Source of the DNA: Planctomycetota bacterium
GTDB lineage: Bacteria > Planctomycetota > PLA2 > JAEUHO01
Direction: 5' to 3'
NCBI GenBank assembly: GCA_029259795.1
Contig: JAJDEM010000246.1
Location: 1 to 32,273, forward strand
Length of the DNA stretch: 32,273 nucleotides
Shown here one piece after another: positions 16,181 to 25,046 of the stretch (position 1 is its first letter; every line of letters begins with the position of its first letter). The position numbers were made by a program, and so were the translations under genes. The notes under the pieces are model-generated. The model worked only from the letters and a program-made list of their open reading frames with translations, made no database searches and was not told the origin of the DNA.

Positions 16181-17203
16181 ATCGTGCAGGCTGTACGCGG
16201 GGTAGCGGCCCAGCTCGACCGTGGGGCGGCTCTTCCAGCGCTTCAGCGTCCAGTTCCACAGCTCGGGCTTGGCGCGAATGACCTCCTCGAGCACGCCGTT
16301 GATGCGCGTCAGCAGCGCGACCAGGCGCTCGTGTTCGTCGCCTTCGGGGAGGTCGGCGGCAAGGTTGGGGCCGAGCCAGAGGCGGTAGCGATCATCGTCC
16401 GTGGGGAAGCAGAAGATCGGGAAGACAGGCACGTTGTGGCGGAGTGCGATCCAAGCCGGCAAGGGGGATGTGCGTGCTTCAAGTCCCATGAACGGCGCGA
16501 ACACGCCGCCCTGCTTGCGGCGCACGTTGCGGTCGACCAGCAGTGCCGCGGTGCCGCCCTGGGCCACGGCGTTGATCACGGCACGCGCCCCGCCCTTGCG
16601 GAACGCGGCGATCACATCGCCGTGACTGCGCAGCCTCTTGAGCACGCTGTTGACCGCGCCGTGGGGGATCTGCTCGGCGAGGAACGCGGTCGGGGGGAAG
16701 TCTTGGAACAGGACCCGCAACCCCAACATCATCTCCCAGTTGCCGATGTGCCCGGAGACGAGAACGCCACCCTGCTCGCGGAGCATGTCCGCCTGCCAGG
16801 CATCGCGGATCGTCTCGGGAACATCGACCCACTTGTGATAGCGCTTCGCGCTCATCGGCTGCAGGTGGAAGAGCAGGAAGATCGCGCGCACCAGCTGGCG
16901 GTAGGCACGCCGGTGGATGCGCTGCTTCTGGGCTCGGGTCTTCTCGTCACCGAACACGAGGTCGAGGTTGGCGTGGGCGGCGCGCAGGCCCCGGCGATCG
17001 AGCACGGAGAGCGCATTGCCGAGCGCATCCGCCGTCGCAAGGACCCAACGCGAGGGCACCGCCGCGATGATCTTGATGCATCCCACGGCGACGGGCACGG
17101 CCACGGTTTCGACGAGCTTCAGGTGGCGCAGGCGCTGGCTCAGGCGCATCCAGGGGCTCCGCCGGGAGGCGGCGGTCTGGGAGGGAGGAGTGCGGGAAGC
17201 CAT
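16166..17203 (-). CDS. LpxL/HtrB-family lipid A (Kdo2-lipid) acyltransferase-like protein
   Basis: VLVSGHIGNWEMMLGL (HX4E motif), AFLAEQIPHGAVNSVLKRLRSHGDVIAAFRKGGARAVINAVAQGGTAALLVDRNVRRKQGGVFAPFMGLEARTSPLPAWIALRHNVPVFPIF, ELWNWTLKRWKSRP. Confidence 0.88.
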   Translation of the reverse strand: MASRTPPSQTAASRRSPWMRLSQRLRHLKLVETVAVPVAVGCIKIIAAVPSRWVLATADALGNALSVLDRRGLRAAHANLDLVFGDEKTRAQKQRIHRRAYRQLVRAIFLLFHLQPMSAKRYHKWVDVPETIRDAWQADMLREQGGVLVSGHIGNWEMMLGLRVLFQDFPPTAFLAEQIPHGAVNSVLKRLRSHGDVIAAFRKGGARAVINAVAQGGTAALLVDRNVRRKQGGVFAPFMGLEARTSPLPAWIALRHNVPVFPIFCFPTDDDRYRLWLGPNLAADLPEGDEHERLVALLTRINGVLEEVIRAKPELWNWTLKRWKSRPTVELGRYPAYSLHDPDRA

Positions 17204-17309
17204 CGGGGGGATGGTACGCCCGAGGCCGACCCCCTGGGAGAAGGGCCATTCACGACCGGTGCGCCCAGGCCGCGGCAGCGGAGCGGGCTGGCCTCTTGGG
17301 GGGGCTGGC

Positions 17310-17525
17310 CTACAGGAAGAGGGCGATCACGATGCCGAGCGTGGTCAAGCCCGCCGTGAGGTACTCACCCCATCCGATCGACTCGCCCGGGCTCGTTCCC
17401 GCGCGCTGTCGCCCGGTCACACCCTCCGCGGTCATGGCTGCTGGTGTCATGGCTGCTGGTGTCATGGCCGCAGTTCCCATGGCCGCAGCTGTCGTTGCCG
17501 CTGGGGTCAGCATCCGTGTGGGCAT
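17310..17525 (-). CDS. Small (71 aa) Ala/Thr/Met repeat protein with C-terminal transmembrane segment
   Basis: MPTRMLTPAATTAAAMGTAAMTPAAMTPAAMTAEGVTGRQRAGTSPGESIGWGEYLTAGLTTLGIVIALFL; strong minus-strand Shine-Dalgarno (GAGGGAGGATTCC-ATG). Confidence 0.6.
   Translation of the reverse strand: MPTRMLTPAATTAAAMGTAAMTPAAMTPAAMTAEGVTGRQRAGTSPGESIGWGEYLTAGLTTLGIVIALFL
17431..17505. repeat. 5 x 15-bp degenerate tandem repeat inside the small ORF
   Basis: gtcatggctgctggt x2, gtcatggccgcagtt, cccatggccgcagct, gtcgttgccgctggg. Confidence 0.85.
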
Positions 17526-17737
17526 GGAATCCTCCCTCGATCGACAGCGAGGGTAGGTGGTTGGGGGGACAAGGATGTGGAGTGACGTAAAGTCTTTTCA
17601 TAGAATCTCTTGTGTCGTTTTGACTGGCATTTTCCCCGGAGTTTCCACCCACAATCCACACGGCTGGAGGCACTTGGGGTGCGCGCACCCCACGCCGGAG
17701 CCACGCCAGCGGGGCGGGCCACCCGTAGGCTGGGCCC

Positions 17738-19600
17738 ATGCGTCGCTGCCTCATCGTGTGTCTGGTTCTCGCCGCGGGGGCGCCCGCGCGCGCCGAAGAA
17801 GGGAAGGAGGCGGCCTGGTTCACCAACGTCGCGGCCGAGGTGGGCCTCGGGGCAGTGAAGGCCAAGGACTGCATCTTCACCGATCTCGACGGCGACGGCT
17901 TCTGGGACCTCTGCATCGACCGGCAGCACTTCTACCTCTCGAAGGCAGGCCGCCGTTTCGAGGCGCATACCAAGCACGGCATCGAGTTCCCGGCCATCCG
18001 CAAGGTGCCGGTCGGGAAGGACGGCAAGGCCGACGAGGCCAAGGCGAAGGACATCACCTTTGCACCGCACTATCTCTACTTCGCGGATCTGAACAACGAC
18101 GGGCATCAGGATGCCGCCTGGGGCGTGCACGCGTGGTGGGAGCGCCTTGATGGGCGCACTTGGAAGGACGTCGAGGGGTGCGACCCGGGTGTGCGGAGCA
18201 CGATCTGGCTTGGCACCGGCAAGGGACGGTTCAAGCGCGGCCCCGCCTCGGGCTACACGGCCAAGGACGCCGTCGGTCCTGCGATGGCACTCGCCCTCGT
18301 CGACGTCGACAACGACGGGGTGCTCGACCTCTACGAGGGGCGGGAGTATCGGCAGTACGGACAGCTCGTCGGCTGCGGTGTCGACCGGCTCTGGAAGGGC
18401 GACGGCAAGGGAGGGTTTGTCGACGGCACCGAAAAGGCCGGTCTGCTGACGAGCCCGCAGCCCTTCACCGGGCGCACCCTCCCGGAGAAGGGCAAGCGCG
18501 ACGTCCTGCGCTTCTCCCGGCCGACGTACGGCGTCACGCACTGCGACTGGAACAACGACGGCCACCAGGACCTTCTGCAGCTGGCCTACGGACGGCAGTG
18601 GAACTACCTGTGGCGCAACAACGGCGACGGGACGTTCACCGACGTCGGCCTCGACACCGGCTTTGCCGGCGACGAGGTGACGGATGGCAAGTACCCGGCG
18701 TTCGTGCGCCGGCCGCCGGAAGCGCCCTTTCGAAGCAACGGCAACACGTTCGATTGCGCCATCGGGGATCTCGACAACGACGGGGACTTGGACTGCTTCC
18801 TCGGCGAGATCGCCCACTTCTGGGCAGGGCCCGCCTCCGATGTGCCGTCGCTGCTTCACAATGGAGGCAAGGAGGCGAGTTTCGCCTTCGAGCGGGAGAC
18901 GGTGCGCGAGGCGTTTCCGCTGCGGAAGTTCCGCACGCCCGATCGCTGGAACTTCGGCGATCTCCACGCGGCCTTTCTCGACGTCGACAACGACGGGCGG
19001 CTCGACGTCCTGATCGGCTCGGGTGACTACCCCGATGGCCAGTACTTGCGCCTCTATCGCCAGACGGAGGCTGGGGGGTGGGACGAGGTCACCCAGATCG
19101 CCGGCTTTGATTGGGAGGGGTGTGGCGATCTCTCGATCGGGGACTTCGATCGTGACGGGGACGTGGACATCCTCGCGGGACGCTCGTTCATGCGCTTGAA
19201 CAAGGCGCACCGCGAGCAGTACATGGGCGGCATCGAAACCAATCTCGTCGGACTCTTCCGCAACGACATCGCGAATCGCAACGGCAACCACTGGCTGAAC
19301 GTGCGCCTGGTAGGCAAGGGGCAGGGCGGCGCGAATCGCACCGGAATCGGCGCGCGCGTGAGCGTCACTGCCGGGGGCATTACCCAGATGCGCGAGCTGC
19401 GTGCTGGCAGCGGCCTCGCGAATCACCAGGACGCGCCCGAAGCCTGCTTCGGACTCGGCAAGGCCACCACGATCGACCGACTCGAGGTGCGCTGGCCCAA
19501 CGCCAAGCGTGACGTGCAGGTCTTCACGGACGTGCCCGTGGATCGGTTCCTGACCGTCCGTGAAGGATCGAAGCGATGGAAGGCGGAGAAGCCGCGGTAG
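17738..19600 (+). CDS. Secreted FG-GAP/VCBS beta-propeller protein with ASPIC/UnbV C-terminal domain
   Basis: Signal peptide; at least six DxDxDG-type motifs (DLDGDGFWD, DLNNDGHQD, DVDNDGVLD, DWNNDGHQD, DLDNDGDLD, DVDNDGRLD, DFDRDGDVD); C-terminal HWLNVRLVGKGQGGANRTGIGARVSVTAGG...RELRAGSGLANHQDAPEACFGLGKATTIDRLEVRWPNA. Confidence 0.9.
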   Translation: MRRCLIVCLVLAAGAPARAEEGKEAAWFTNVAAEVGLGAVKAKDCIFTDLDGDGFWDLCIDRQHFYLSKAGRRFEAHTKHGIEFPAIRKVPVGKDGKADEAKAKDITFAPHYLYFADLNNDGHQDAAWGVHAWWERLDGRTWKDVEGCDPGVRSTIWLGTGKGRFKRGPASGYTAKDAVGPAMALALVDVDNDGVLDLYEGREYRQYGQLVGCGVDRLWKGDGKGGFVDGTEKAGLLTSPQPFTGRTLPEKGKRDVLRFSRPTYGVTHCDWNNDGHQDLLQLAYGRQWNYLWRNNGDGTFTDVGLDTGFAGDEVTDGKYPAFVRRPPEAPFRSNGNTFDCAIGDLDNDGDLDCFLGEIAHFWAGPASDVPSLLHNGGKEASFAFERETVREAFPLRKFRTPDRWNFGDLHAAFLDVDNDGRLDVLIGSGDYPDGQYLRLYRQTEAGGWDEVTQIAGFDWEGCGDLSIGDFDRDGDVDILAGRSFMRLNKAHREQYMGGIETNLVGLFRNDIANRNGNHWLNVRLVGKGQGGANRTGIGARVSVTAGGITQMRELRAGSGLANHQDAPEACFGLGKATTIDRLEVRWPNAKRDVQVFTDVPVDRFLTVREGSKRWKAEKPR

Positions 19601-19609
19601 CGTGGTCCC

Positions 19610-20560
19610 ATGCCGCGTCTGGGTTGGATCGTCCTTGTTGCCTTGGTGATCCTCGCAGGGGTGCTGACGGTCGTGTTCGCGCCCGCGTACGACGCCCGGG
19701 ACGCCCAGAACATGACCCTCTGGCAGGCCGCGCTGCTCGGCACCATCGAGGGCGTGACGGAGTTCCTGCCCATCAGCTCCACGGGGCACTTGTTGGTGGC
19801 CCAGCAGGCGCTCGGGATCGGCACACGCGACGCCCAGGCCAAGCACGCAGCCGATGCCTTCGCCATCTGCATCCAGCTCGGAGCCATCCTCGCGGTGCTG
19901 GGCCTCTACGCCGGGCGGGTCGGCAGCATGACGCGCGGCCTCTTCGGCCGGGATCCCGCCGGGGCACGGTTGCTCGGTCGCGTGCTCTGCGCGTTCCTGC
20001 CCGCCGCTGTCCTGGGACTCCTCCTGGGTGAGCAGATCAAGGCACATCTCTTCGGCCCGTGGCCGGTCGTGCTCGCCTGGGCCGTCGGGGGCGGGGCGAT
20101 CCTCGCCGTCGTGTGGTGGCGGACACCCTCGGAAGGCGGCGCGGGGGCCCATGCGGGCAAGCGACTTGCCGAGCTCAGCGTGCGCGCTGCCCTGGTCATC
20201 GGGCTGCTGCAGTGCGTGGCCATGTGGCCGGGCGTGAGCCGTTCCCTCGTCACCATCGTGGGGGGGGTGCTCGCCGGGCTGAGTCTCGGGGCGGCGGTGG
20301 AGTTCAGTTTCCTGCTCGGGCTCGTGACCCTGAGTGCGGCGACGGGCTACGACGTCGTCCGCCACGGGGCGCAGCTCAACGAGGCCTACTCGCCCCCGGC
20401 GCTGCTCGTCGGGCTCTGCTTCGCCTTCGTCAGTGCGCTGCTCGCCGTCCACTGGATGGTCGGCTATCTGCGCTCGCATGGGCTTGCGCTCTTCGGCTAC
20501 TACCGCCTGGCCGTCGCGGCGCTGGTCGTCGTCCTGCTCCTGACGGGCGTGCTGGCGTAG
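19610..20560 (+). CDS. uppP: Undecaprenyl-diphosphatase
   Basis: LWQAALLGTIEGVTEFLPISSTGHLLVAQQALGI...CIQLGAILAVLGLY...MWPGVSRSLVTIVGGVLAGLSLGAAVEFSFLL. Confidence 0.94.
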   Translation: MPRLGWIVLVALVILAGVLTVVFAPAYDARDAQNMTLWQAALLGTIEGVTEFLPISSTGHLLVAQQALGIGTRDAQAKHAADAFAICIQLGAILAVLGLYAGRVGSMTRGLFGRDPAGARLLGRVLCAFLPAAVLGLLLGEQIKAHLFGPWPVVLAWAVGGGAILAVVWWRTPSEGGAGAHAGKRLAELSVRAALVIGLLQCVAMWPGVSRSLVTIVGGVLAGLSLGAAVEFSFLLGLVTLSAATGYDVVRHGAQLNEAYSPPALLVGLCFAFVSALLAVHWMVGYLRSHGLALFGYYRLAVAALVVVLLLTGVLA

Positions 20561-20563
20561 GGC

Positions 20564-21847
20564 CTACTCCGCAGGCGGCGATCGGAGGGTGCGCACATGC
20601 ACGCGCAGGGCGGTACGCTCGTCGGCTTCGCGGACCTCGAAGCGCAGTGCGTTCGAGAGGGTGACATGATCGCCCTTGACCGGGATGCGCTCGAGCCGCT
20701 CCTGCAGGAGTCCGGTGATCGTCGTCGTCTCTTCGTCGACGCTCTTGAACTTGACGGTGGAGTGCAGGAAGCGCGCGACATCGCGAACGCGCGTGAGGCC
20801 GTGCACCAGCGCCTCGTCGCGCGAGAGGCGCTTGACGAGCCCCTCGCGAAGGTCGTTCTCGTCGATGGCCTCTCCAACGAGTTCCTCGACGAGATCGTCC
20901 ATCGTGATGATGCCCTCGGTGACGCCGTACTCATCGATCACGACCGCCAGGCCACCGTGTTCGGCCTGAAGGTCGCGCATGACATCGTCGACCTTGCGGG
21001 AGGTCGGCAGGAACAGCGGGGCGCGCTGGAGGTCGGCTACGGTGCGCTGCTCTTCCCCGCTCGCGAGGGCGGCCAGCAGATCGCGCAGCGTGACGATGCC
21101 GGTCACATGGTCCAGGTCCTCGGCGAACACCGGGAGCTGGTAGTGGTTGGTCGCGAGGATCACCTCGCGCAGGGAGCCGACGGTGTCGTCGGCGCGCAAG
21201 GCTTCAATCAACGGCCGAGGCGTCATGACGTCTTCGGCGGCGATGTCGTCGAGTCGGAACACGCGACGGATGAGCTCCGCCTCCTCCGGGTCGATGTGGC
21301 CGCCTTCTTCGCCAAGCCGGGCCAGTTCGCGGATCTCTGCTTCTTCGCCGGACTGCACGCGGTCCGAAGGCTTGGCGAACGCGACGAGCTTCTCGACGCA
21401 CCAGACCAGGGGACCCAGCAGGCGGCGCACCCAGACGAGGGACGGTGCGACCCGCGAGGCGATCACCTCGGGGCGGGCTTCGCCCAGCACCTTCGGAGCG
21501 ATCTCGCCGAACGCGATGATGAGCAGCGTCTGCAATGCGATGAAGCCGCCCATCGACACTGCGTCCGAGATCCCCGTGCCTGCAAACACCTCGGGCAGGA
21601 CCCGCGTGGCGATCGCCGCGGTGACCATGGTTCCCGCGATGGCGAAGATGTTGTTCAGGAACACGATCGAGGCGAGCGTACGCCCGGGATCTTCCTTCAG
21701 TTGCAGCAGGAGGACGGCGCGTCGGTCCCCGGCTTCGATGCGCGCACGCACGCGCGCCTCGCTGCTGGCCAGGAGGGCGGCTTCGCTCAATGAGCAGAAG
21801 AAGGAACCGGCGAGGTTCCCGATGACGAAAAGTAGAAGTTGGAGCAT
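20564..21847 (-). CDS. CNNM (DUF21)/CBS-pair/CorC-HlyC transporter-associated domain protein
   Basis: SLSEAALLASSEARVRARIEAGDRRA...IIAFGEIAPKVLGEARPEVIASRVAP; DVMTPRPLIEALRADDTVGSLREVILATNHYQLPVF; EHGGLAVVIDEYGVTEGIITMDDLVEELVGEAIDEND. Confidence 0.92.
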   Translation of the reverse strand: MLQLLLFVIGNLAGSFFCSLSEAALLASSEARVRARIEAGDRRAVLLLQLKEDPGRTLASIVFLNNIFAIAGTMVTAAIATRVLPEVFAGTGISDAVSMGGFIALQTLLIIAFGEIAPKVLGEARPEVIASRVAPSLVWVRRLLGPLVWCVEKLVAFAKPSDRVQSGEEAEIRELARLGEEGGHIDPEEAELIRRVFRLDDIAAEDVMTPRPLIEALRADDTVGSLREVILATNHYQLPVFAEDLDHVTGIVTLRDLLAALASGEEQRTVADLQRAPLFLPTSRKVDDVMRDLQAEHGGLAVVIDEYGVTEGIITMDDLVEELVGEAIDENDLREGLVKRLSRDEALVHGLTRVRDVARFLHSTVKFKSVDEETTTITGLLQERLERIPVKGDHVTLSNALRFEVREADERTALRVHVRTLRSPPAE

Positions 21848-21886
21848 CGCGGCGGGGCGCCACTCTATCCGAGGGGCGCGGCGTGC

Positions 21887-22873
21887 CTATGGGGCGCCCA
21901 GGCGGCTTCCGAAGAACTCCTGGGCCTTTCCGAGCAGGTGCGGGAAGAACAGCCCCACCCCGACGTAGTGGCCTGTATCGATCGTGCGGGTCTCGGGGCG
22001 GCCTAGGGCCTCGCGCAGCGCCCACTGGGCGCTGGACGGCACCGAGTCGTCCTTGGTGGCGACGAACAAGAGGACGTCCTCTCGCGGCACGTGGCCGGCC
22101 AGGCGCAGCGGATCGGTGCGGATGCCCTGGGTGAGGCGCTGGCGGATGCCCTCGTTGGTCCAGCCACGCGCCGCCCGCACCTCCGCGAGGCCGCGCTGCA
22201 CCCGCCCCTCGCTCGAGTCGACCATCACATCGGCCAGGGGCCCGCCCGCGAAGACGAAGACCCCGGCGCGCACGCGTGGATCGATCGCCATCAACGAGAT
22301 CCCGAGCATCGCCCCCGCGCTCACGCCGAACACGCCGATGCGCCCGGCGTCGATCCGAGGATCGGTGGACAACCAGTCCAGCGCCTGGCGCTCGCGCATG
22401 ACGAGGAGCCGGAGCTCCTCCTCCGCAGCGTCCACCGAGCGATGCGGGTCGAAGCCGATGTCCTTGCGCGGCAGGATTGCCACCGCATAGCCCTGGCGGA
22501 TGAAGCCACTGCCGAACTCCGGCATGAGCAGGTTCGTGTTGTTGAGGATCGGCAGCAGCAAGACCAGCGGCAGCTTCTGCCCGGCGGGCCGCGGCAACCC
22601 GACGATGATCTCGATGGGGTCGTGGGCGTGGGGGACCTCGCTGAGCGCCGCCGGCACGCGGGCAGGCAGCTCGACGCGCCACCACTCCGTGTGGGCCTGG
22701 CGCGTGATGGGCTCGAGCAGCGTCGGGTGGGGGATCGGCCCCGGCGCGTCGTAGTAGCTGGAGGTCGTCGCGACCCGGCCGAGGCGCGCGCGCGCGTCGG
22801 TTCCGGGCGGCGTGTGGGCGCAGCCCGCGCCCAAGCTCACGAGAAAGGCGAGGGTGGCAACGGCGCGAAGCAT
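21887..22873 (-). CDS. Alpha/beta-hydrolase-fold putative lipoprotein
   Basis: Lipobox-like LGAGC at the N-terminus; nucleophile elbow GVSAGAM; LLFVATKDDSVPSS and TIDTGHYVGVG as plausible acid and His positions. Confidence 0.8.
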   Translation of the reverse strand: MLRAVATLAFLVSLGAGCAHTPPGTDARARLGRVATTSSYYDAPGPIPHPTLLEPITRQAHTEWWRVELPARVPAALSEVPHAHDPIEIIVGLPRPAGQKLPLVLLLPILNNTNLLMPEFGSGFIRQGYAVAILPRKDIGFDPHRSVDAAEEELRLLVMRERQALDWLSTDPRIDAGRIGVFGVSAGAMLGISLMAIDPRVRAGVFVFAGGPLADVMVDSSEGRVQRGLAEVRAARGWTNEGIRQRLTQGIRTDPLRLAGHVPREDVLLFVATKDDSVPSSAQWALREALGRPETRTIDTGHYVGVGLFFPHLLGKAQEFFGSRLGAP

Positions 22874-22934
22874 GGGCGCAGCCTACCTCTGGATGCACGG
22901 CCCGGCTCGCTTGGGGAATCGCCGCCGACTCGCC

Positions 22935-22964
22935 TTGACCCCCCGTCCCGGCCACCGGTACGAT
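22935..22964 (+). promoter_or_regulatory. Candidate housekeeping-sigma promoter upstream of the ABC importer genes
   Basis: TTGACC - 18 nt - TACGAT, ending about 56 nt before the GTG start at 23021. Confidence 0.4.
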
Positions 22965-23020
22965 CCGCGCCGATCGCCCTGGAATCAGAGACTTTGCCTG
23001 GGCACGCGCGGGAGGTTTGT

Positions 23021-25036
23021 GTGAACGACAACCCCATTATGGGCCTGATCAAGGTGGGCGCCTTCGCCCTATTGGCCTTCTTCACGGCGATGGTCTTCTG
23101 GCAGCGCACCGAGCTCGAGGACAAGATCCAGGGCCTCACGACCAAGGTGAGCGGCCTCGAGGAGGCCACCGAGCGCCACACGAGTGCCGTCGAGCGCCTC
23201 GAGGCCAAGATCAAGGGCGGCGGTGGCGGTCTCACCAACGTCGCCGACGAGAAGCCCGCGGAGTTCTACGCCTGGGGCAAGACCCCGCCGCCGTGGGTCA
23301 AGGGCCGCGCCGCCGCGCTCTGGGGCAAGCACGGGGACAACTTCCTCCAGCCCGATCCCGACGAGCCGAAGTCGATCTCCATCGACGATCCGCGGGCAGA
23401 TCCCGACGGGACCATGACCCGCTACTACGGGAGCAATCCCCCCGACACGAACGCTGTGACGCTCAACGAGAGCGACTTCAACATGCGTATCCGCAAGACC
23501 TGCAGCGACTTGCTTGCCGTGGCGCACACGAAGAACCCCTACCGCTACGCGCCGAAGCTGGCCTACCGGGTGGAGCACTCGGCCGACCGCAAGCAGTGGG
23601 TGCTCTGGCTGCGCCCGGGCGTGAAGTGGCACACGCCCCAGGTCGACCTCGAGAAGTATCCGCACCTCAAGGGGGAGCACGAGTTCACAGCGGAGGACTG
23701 GGAATTCACCATGACCTGCGTCATGGACTCGACGGTGAACACCTCGCATCACCGCGCCTACTTCGAGGGCTTCGAGCGTGTCGAGATCGTGGATGATCAC
23801 TGCTTCATCATGCACTGGAGCAAGCCGACCTGGACTGCCATCGGCTCGAACCTGAACCTGCTTCCGCCGACTCCGAAGTTCGTTTACGGCTATGACGAGA
23901 GCGGGAATCCGATCGAGGAGGCCAGCCGCGGCCAACAGATCAACGAGCACTGGTTCGGCAAGGGCTATCACTACGTCGGCACGGGGCCGTACTACGTGCG
24001 CGAGTTCCGCAAGGAAGACGTCGTCATCTGCGAGCGCTTCAATGGCTACTGGGGTCCGGCACCCGCCATCAAGAAGCACGTGATGCCGGTGTTCTCTGGC
24101 GTTGCCGCCGCCCAGACCGAGTTCGAGGCCGGCCACTTCGCGCTGCAGGCCTACCGGGTCCCCACCTTCAAGAAGAAGGTCGAGACTCTGGACGCCTACA
24201 AGGAAGGCAAGATCGACAGTACGTGGTTCTGGTCTTCGTCCTTCAGCTACATCGGCTACAAGAATAGCCATCCGATCTTCAAGGACGTAAAGGTCCGGCG
24301 TGCAATGACCCACGCGTGCAACCGCGTGAAGATTCTCGACCTCGTCAATGAAGGCCGCGGAAGGATCCTGACGGGCCCCTCGTATTGGCGTGCGCCCACC
24401 GCGCCCAAGGACGTGCTCCCGCTCGCCTTCGACCTTGCGAAATCCGCAGCGCTACTCAAGGAAGCCGGCTGGGCCGACACGGACCAGGATGGCGTCCTCG
24501 ACAAGATCATCGACGGCAACAAGAAGAGCTTCGAGGTCGTCGCCAAGATCCCGAGCGGCGGATCTTGGATGCTGACAGCGTTCAAGGTCTTCAAGGAAGA
24601 TCTGCTGAAGGTCGGCGTGAAGCTCGAAGTCGAGACCCTCGTGTGGTCGCAGTACCTCAAGGAGGTGACCGAAGACCGCAACTTCGAGATCTGCGCGCTC
24701 GGCTGGAACACCAGCGGCTGGGACAACGACTTCACCCAGATCTGGAGCTCGACGATGATCGACGAGCCCAAGTCCAGCAACCACATCGAGTTCTCGGATC
24801 CCGAGGTCGACCGGCTCATCGAGAAGGCGCGCTTCACGTTCGAGGAGGAAGAGCGCATCAAGGTGCAGGGCGCGGTCCACCGCCGACTCAACGAGCTCCA
24901 GCCTTACACGTTCCTGTTCACCTTCGAGGCGAAGGTCGCGTGGTGGAAGGATCAGCTCTCGGACCTCAACGCCGGAAACCAGTGGTACACGCGACCGTTC
25001 CTGCGCCTGTGGCCTGTTTGCGTACCCAGGAAGTAG
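23021..25036 (+). CDS. Peptide/nickel-type ABC transporter substrate-binding protein (SBP_bac_5) with N-terminal TM anchor and coiled coil
   Basis: SD GGAGG at 23011-23015, GTG start. LIKVGAFALLAFFTAMVFW TM, ELEDKIQGLTTKVSGLEEATERHTSAVERLEAKIK coiled coil, then SBP features (DLLAVAHTKNPYRYAPKLAYRVEHSADRKQWVLWLRPGVKWH..., VGTGPYYVREFRKEDVVICERFNGYWG, DVKVRRAMTHACNR). Confidence 0.88.
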   Translation: MNDNPIMGLIKVGAFALLAFFTAMVFWQRTELEDKIQGLTTKVSGLEEATERHTSAVERLEAKIKGGGGGLTNVADEKPAEFYAWGKTPPPWVKGRAAALWGKHGDNFLQPDPDEPKSISIDDPRADPDGTMTRYYGSNPPDTNAVTLNESDFNMRIRKTCSDLLAVAHTKNPYRYAPKLAYRVEHSADRKQWVLWLRPGVKWHTPQVDLEKYPHLKGEHEFTAEDWEFTMTCVMDSTVNTSHHRAYFEGFERVEIVDDHCFIMHWSKPTWTAIGSNLNLLPPTPKFVYGYDESGNPIEEASRGQQINEHWFGKGYHYVGTGPYYVREFRKEDVVICERFNGYWGPAPAIKKHVMPVFSGVAAAQTEFEAGHFALQAYRVPTFKKKVETLDAYKEGKIDSTWFWSSSFSYIGYKNSHPIFKDVKVRRAMTHACNRVKILDLVNEGRGRILTGPSYWRAPTAPKDVLPLAFDLAKSAALLKEAGWADTDQDGVLDKIIDGNKKSFEVVAKIPSGGSWMLTAFKVFKEDLLKVGVKLEVETLVWSQYLKEVTEDRNFEICALGWNTSGWDNDFTQIWSSTMIDEPKSSNHIEFSDPEVDRLIEKARFTFEEEERIKVQGAVHRRLNELQPYTFLFTFEAKVAWWKDQLSDLNAGNQWYTRPFLRLWPVCVPRK

Positions 25037-25046
25037 GCGGGCACCT

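Noticed and set aside
17507-20479. 990-aa minus-strand ORF
   Set aside because: Codon-aligned antisense of the FG-GAP/ASPIC gene and uppP, both clearly real; no domain signal.
3561-22988. Shared 11-mer CCTGGAATCAG in two intergenic regions (3561-3571 and 22978-22988)
   Set aside because: Many 11-mer matches are expected by chance in a 32-kb window; no further similarity around them.
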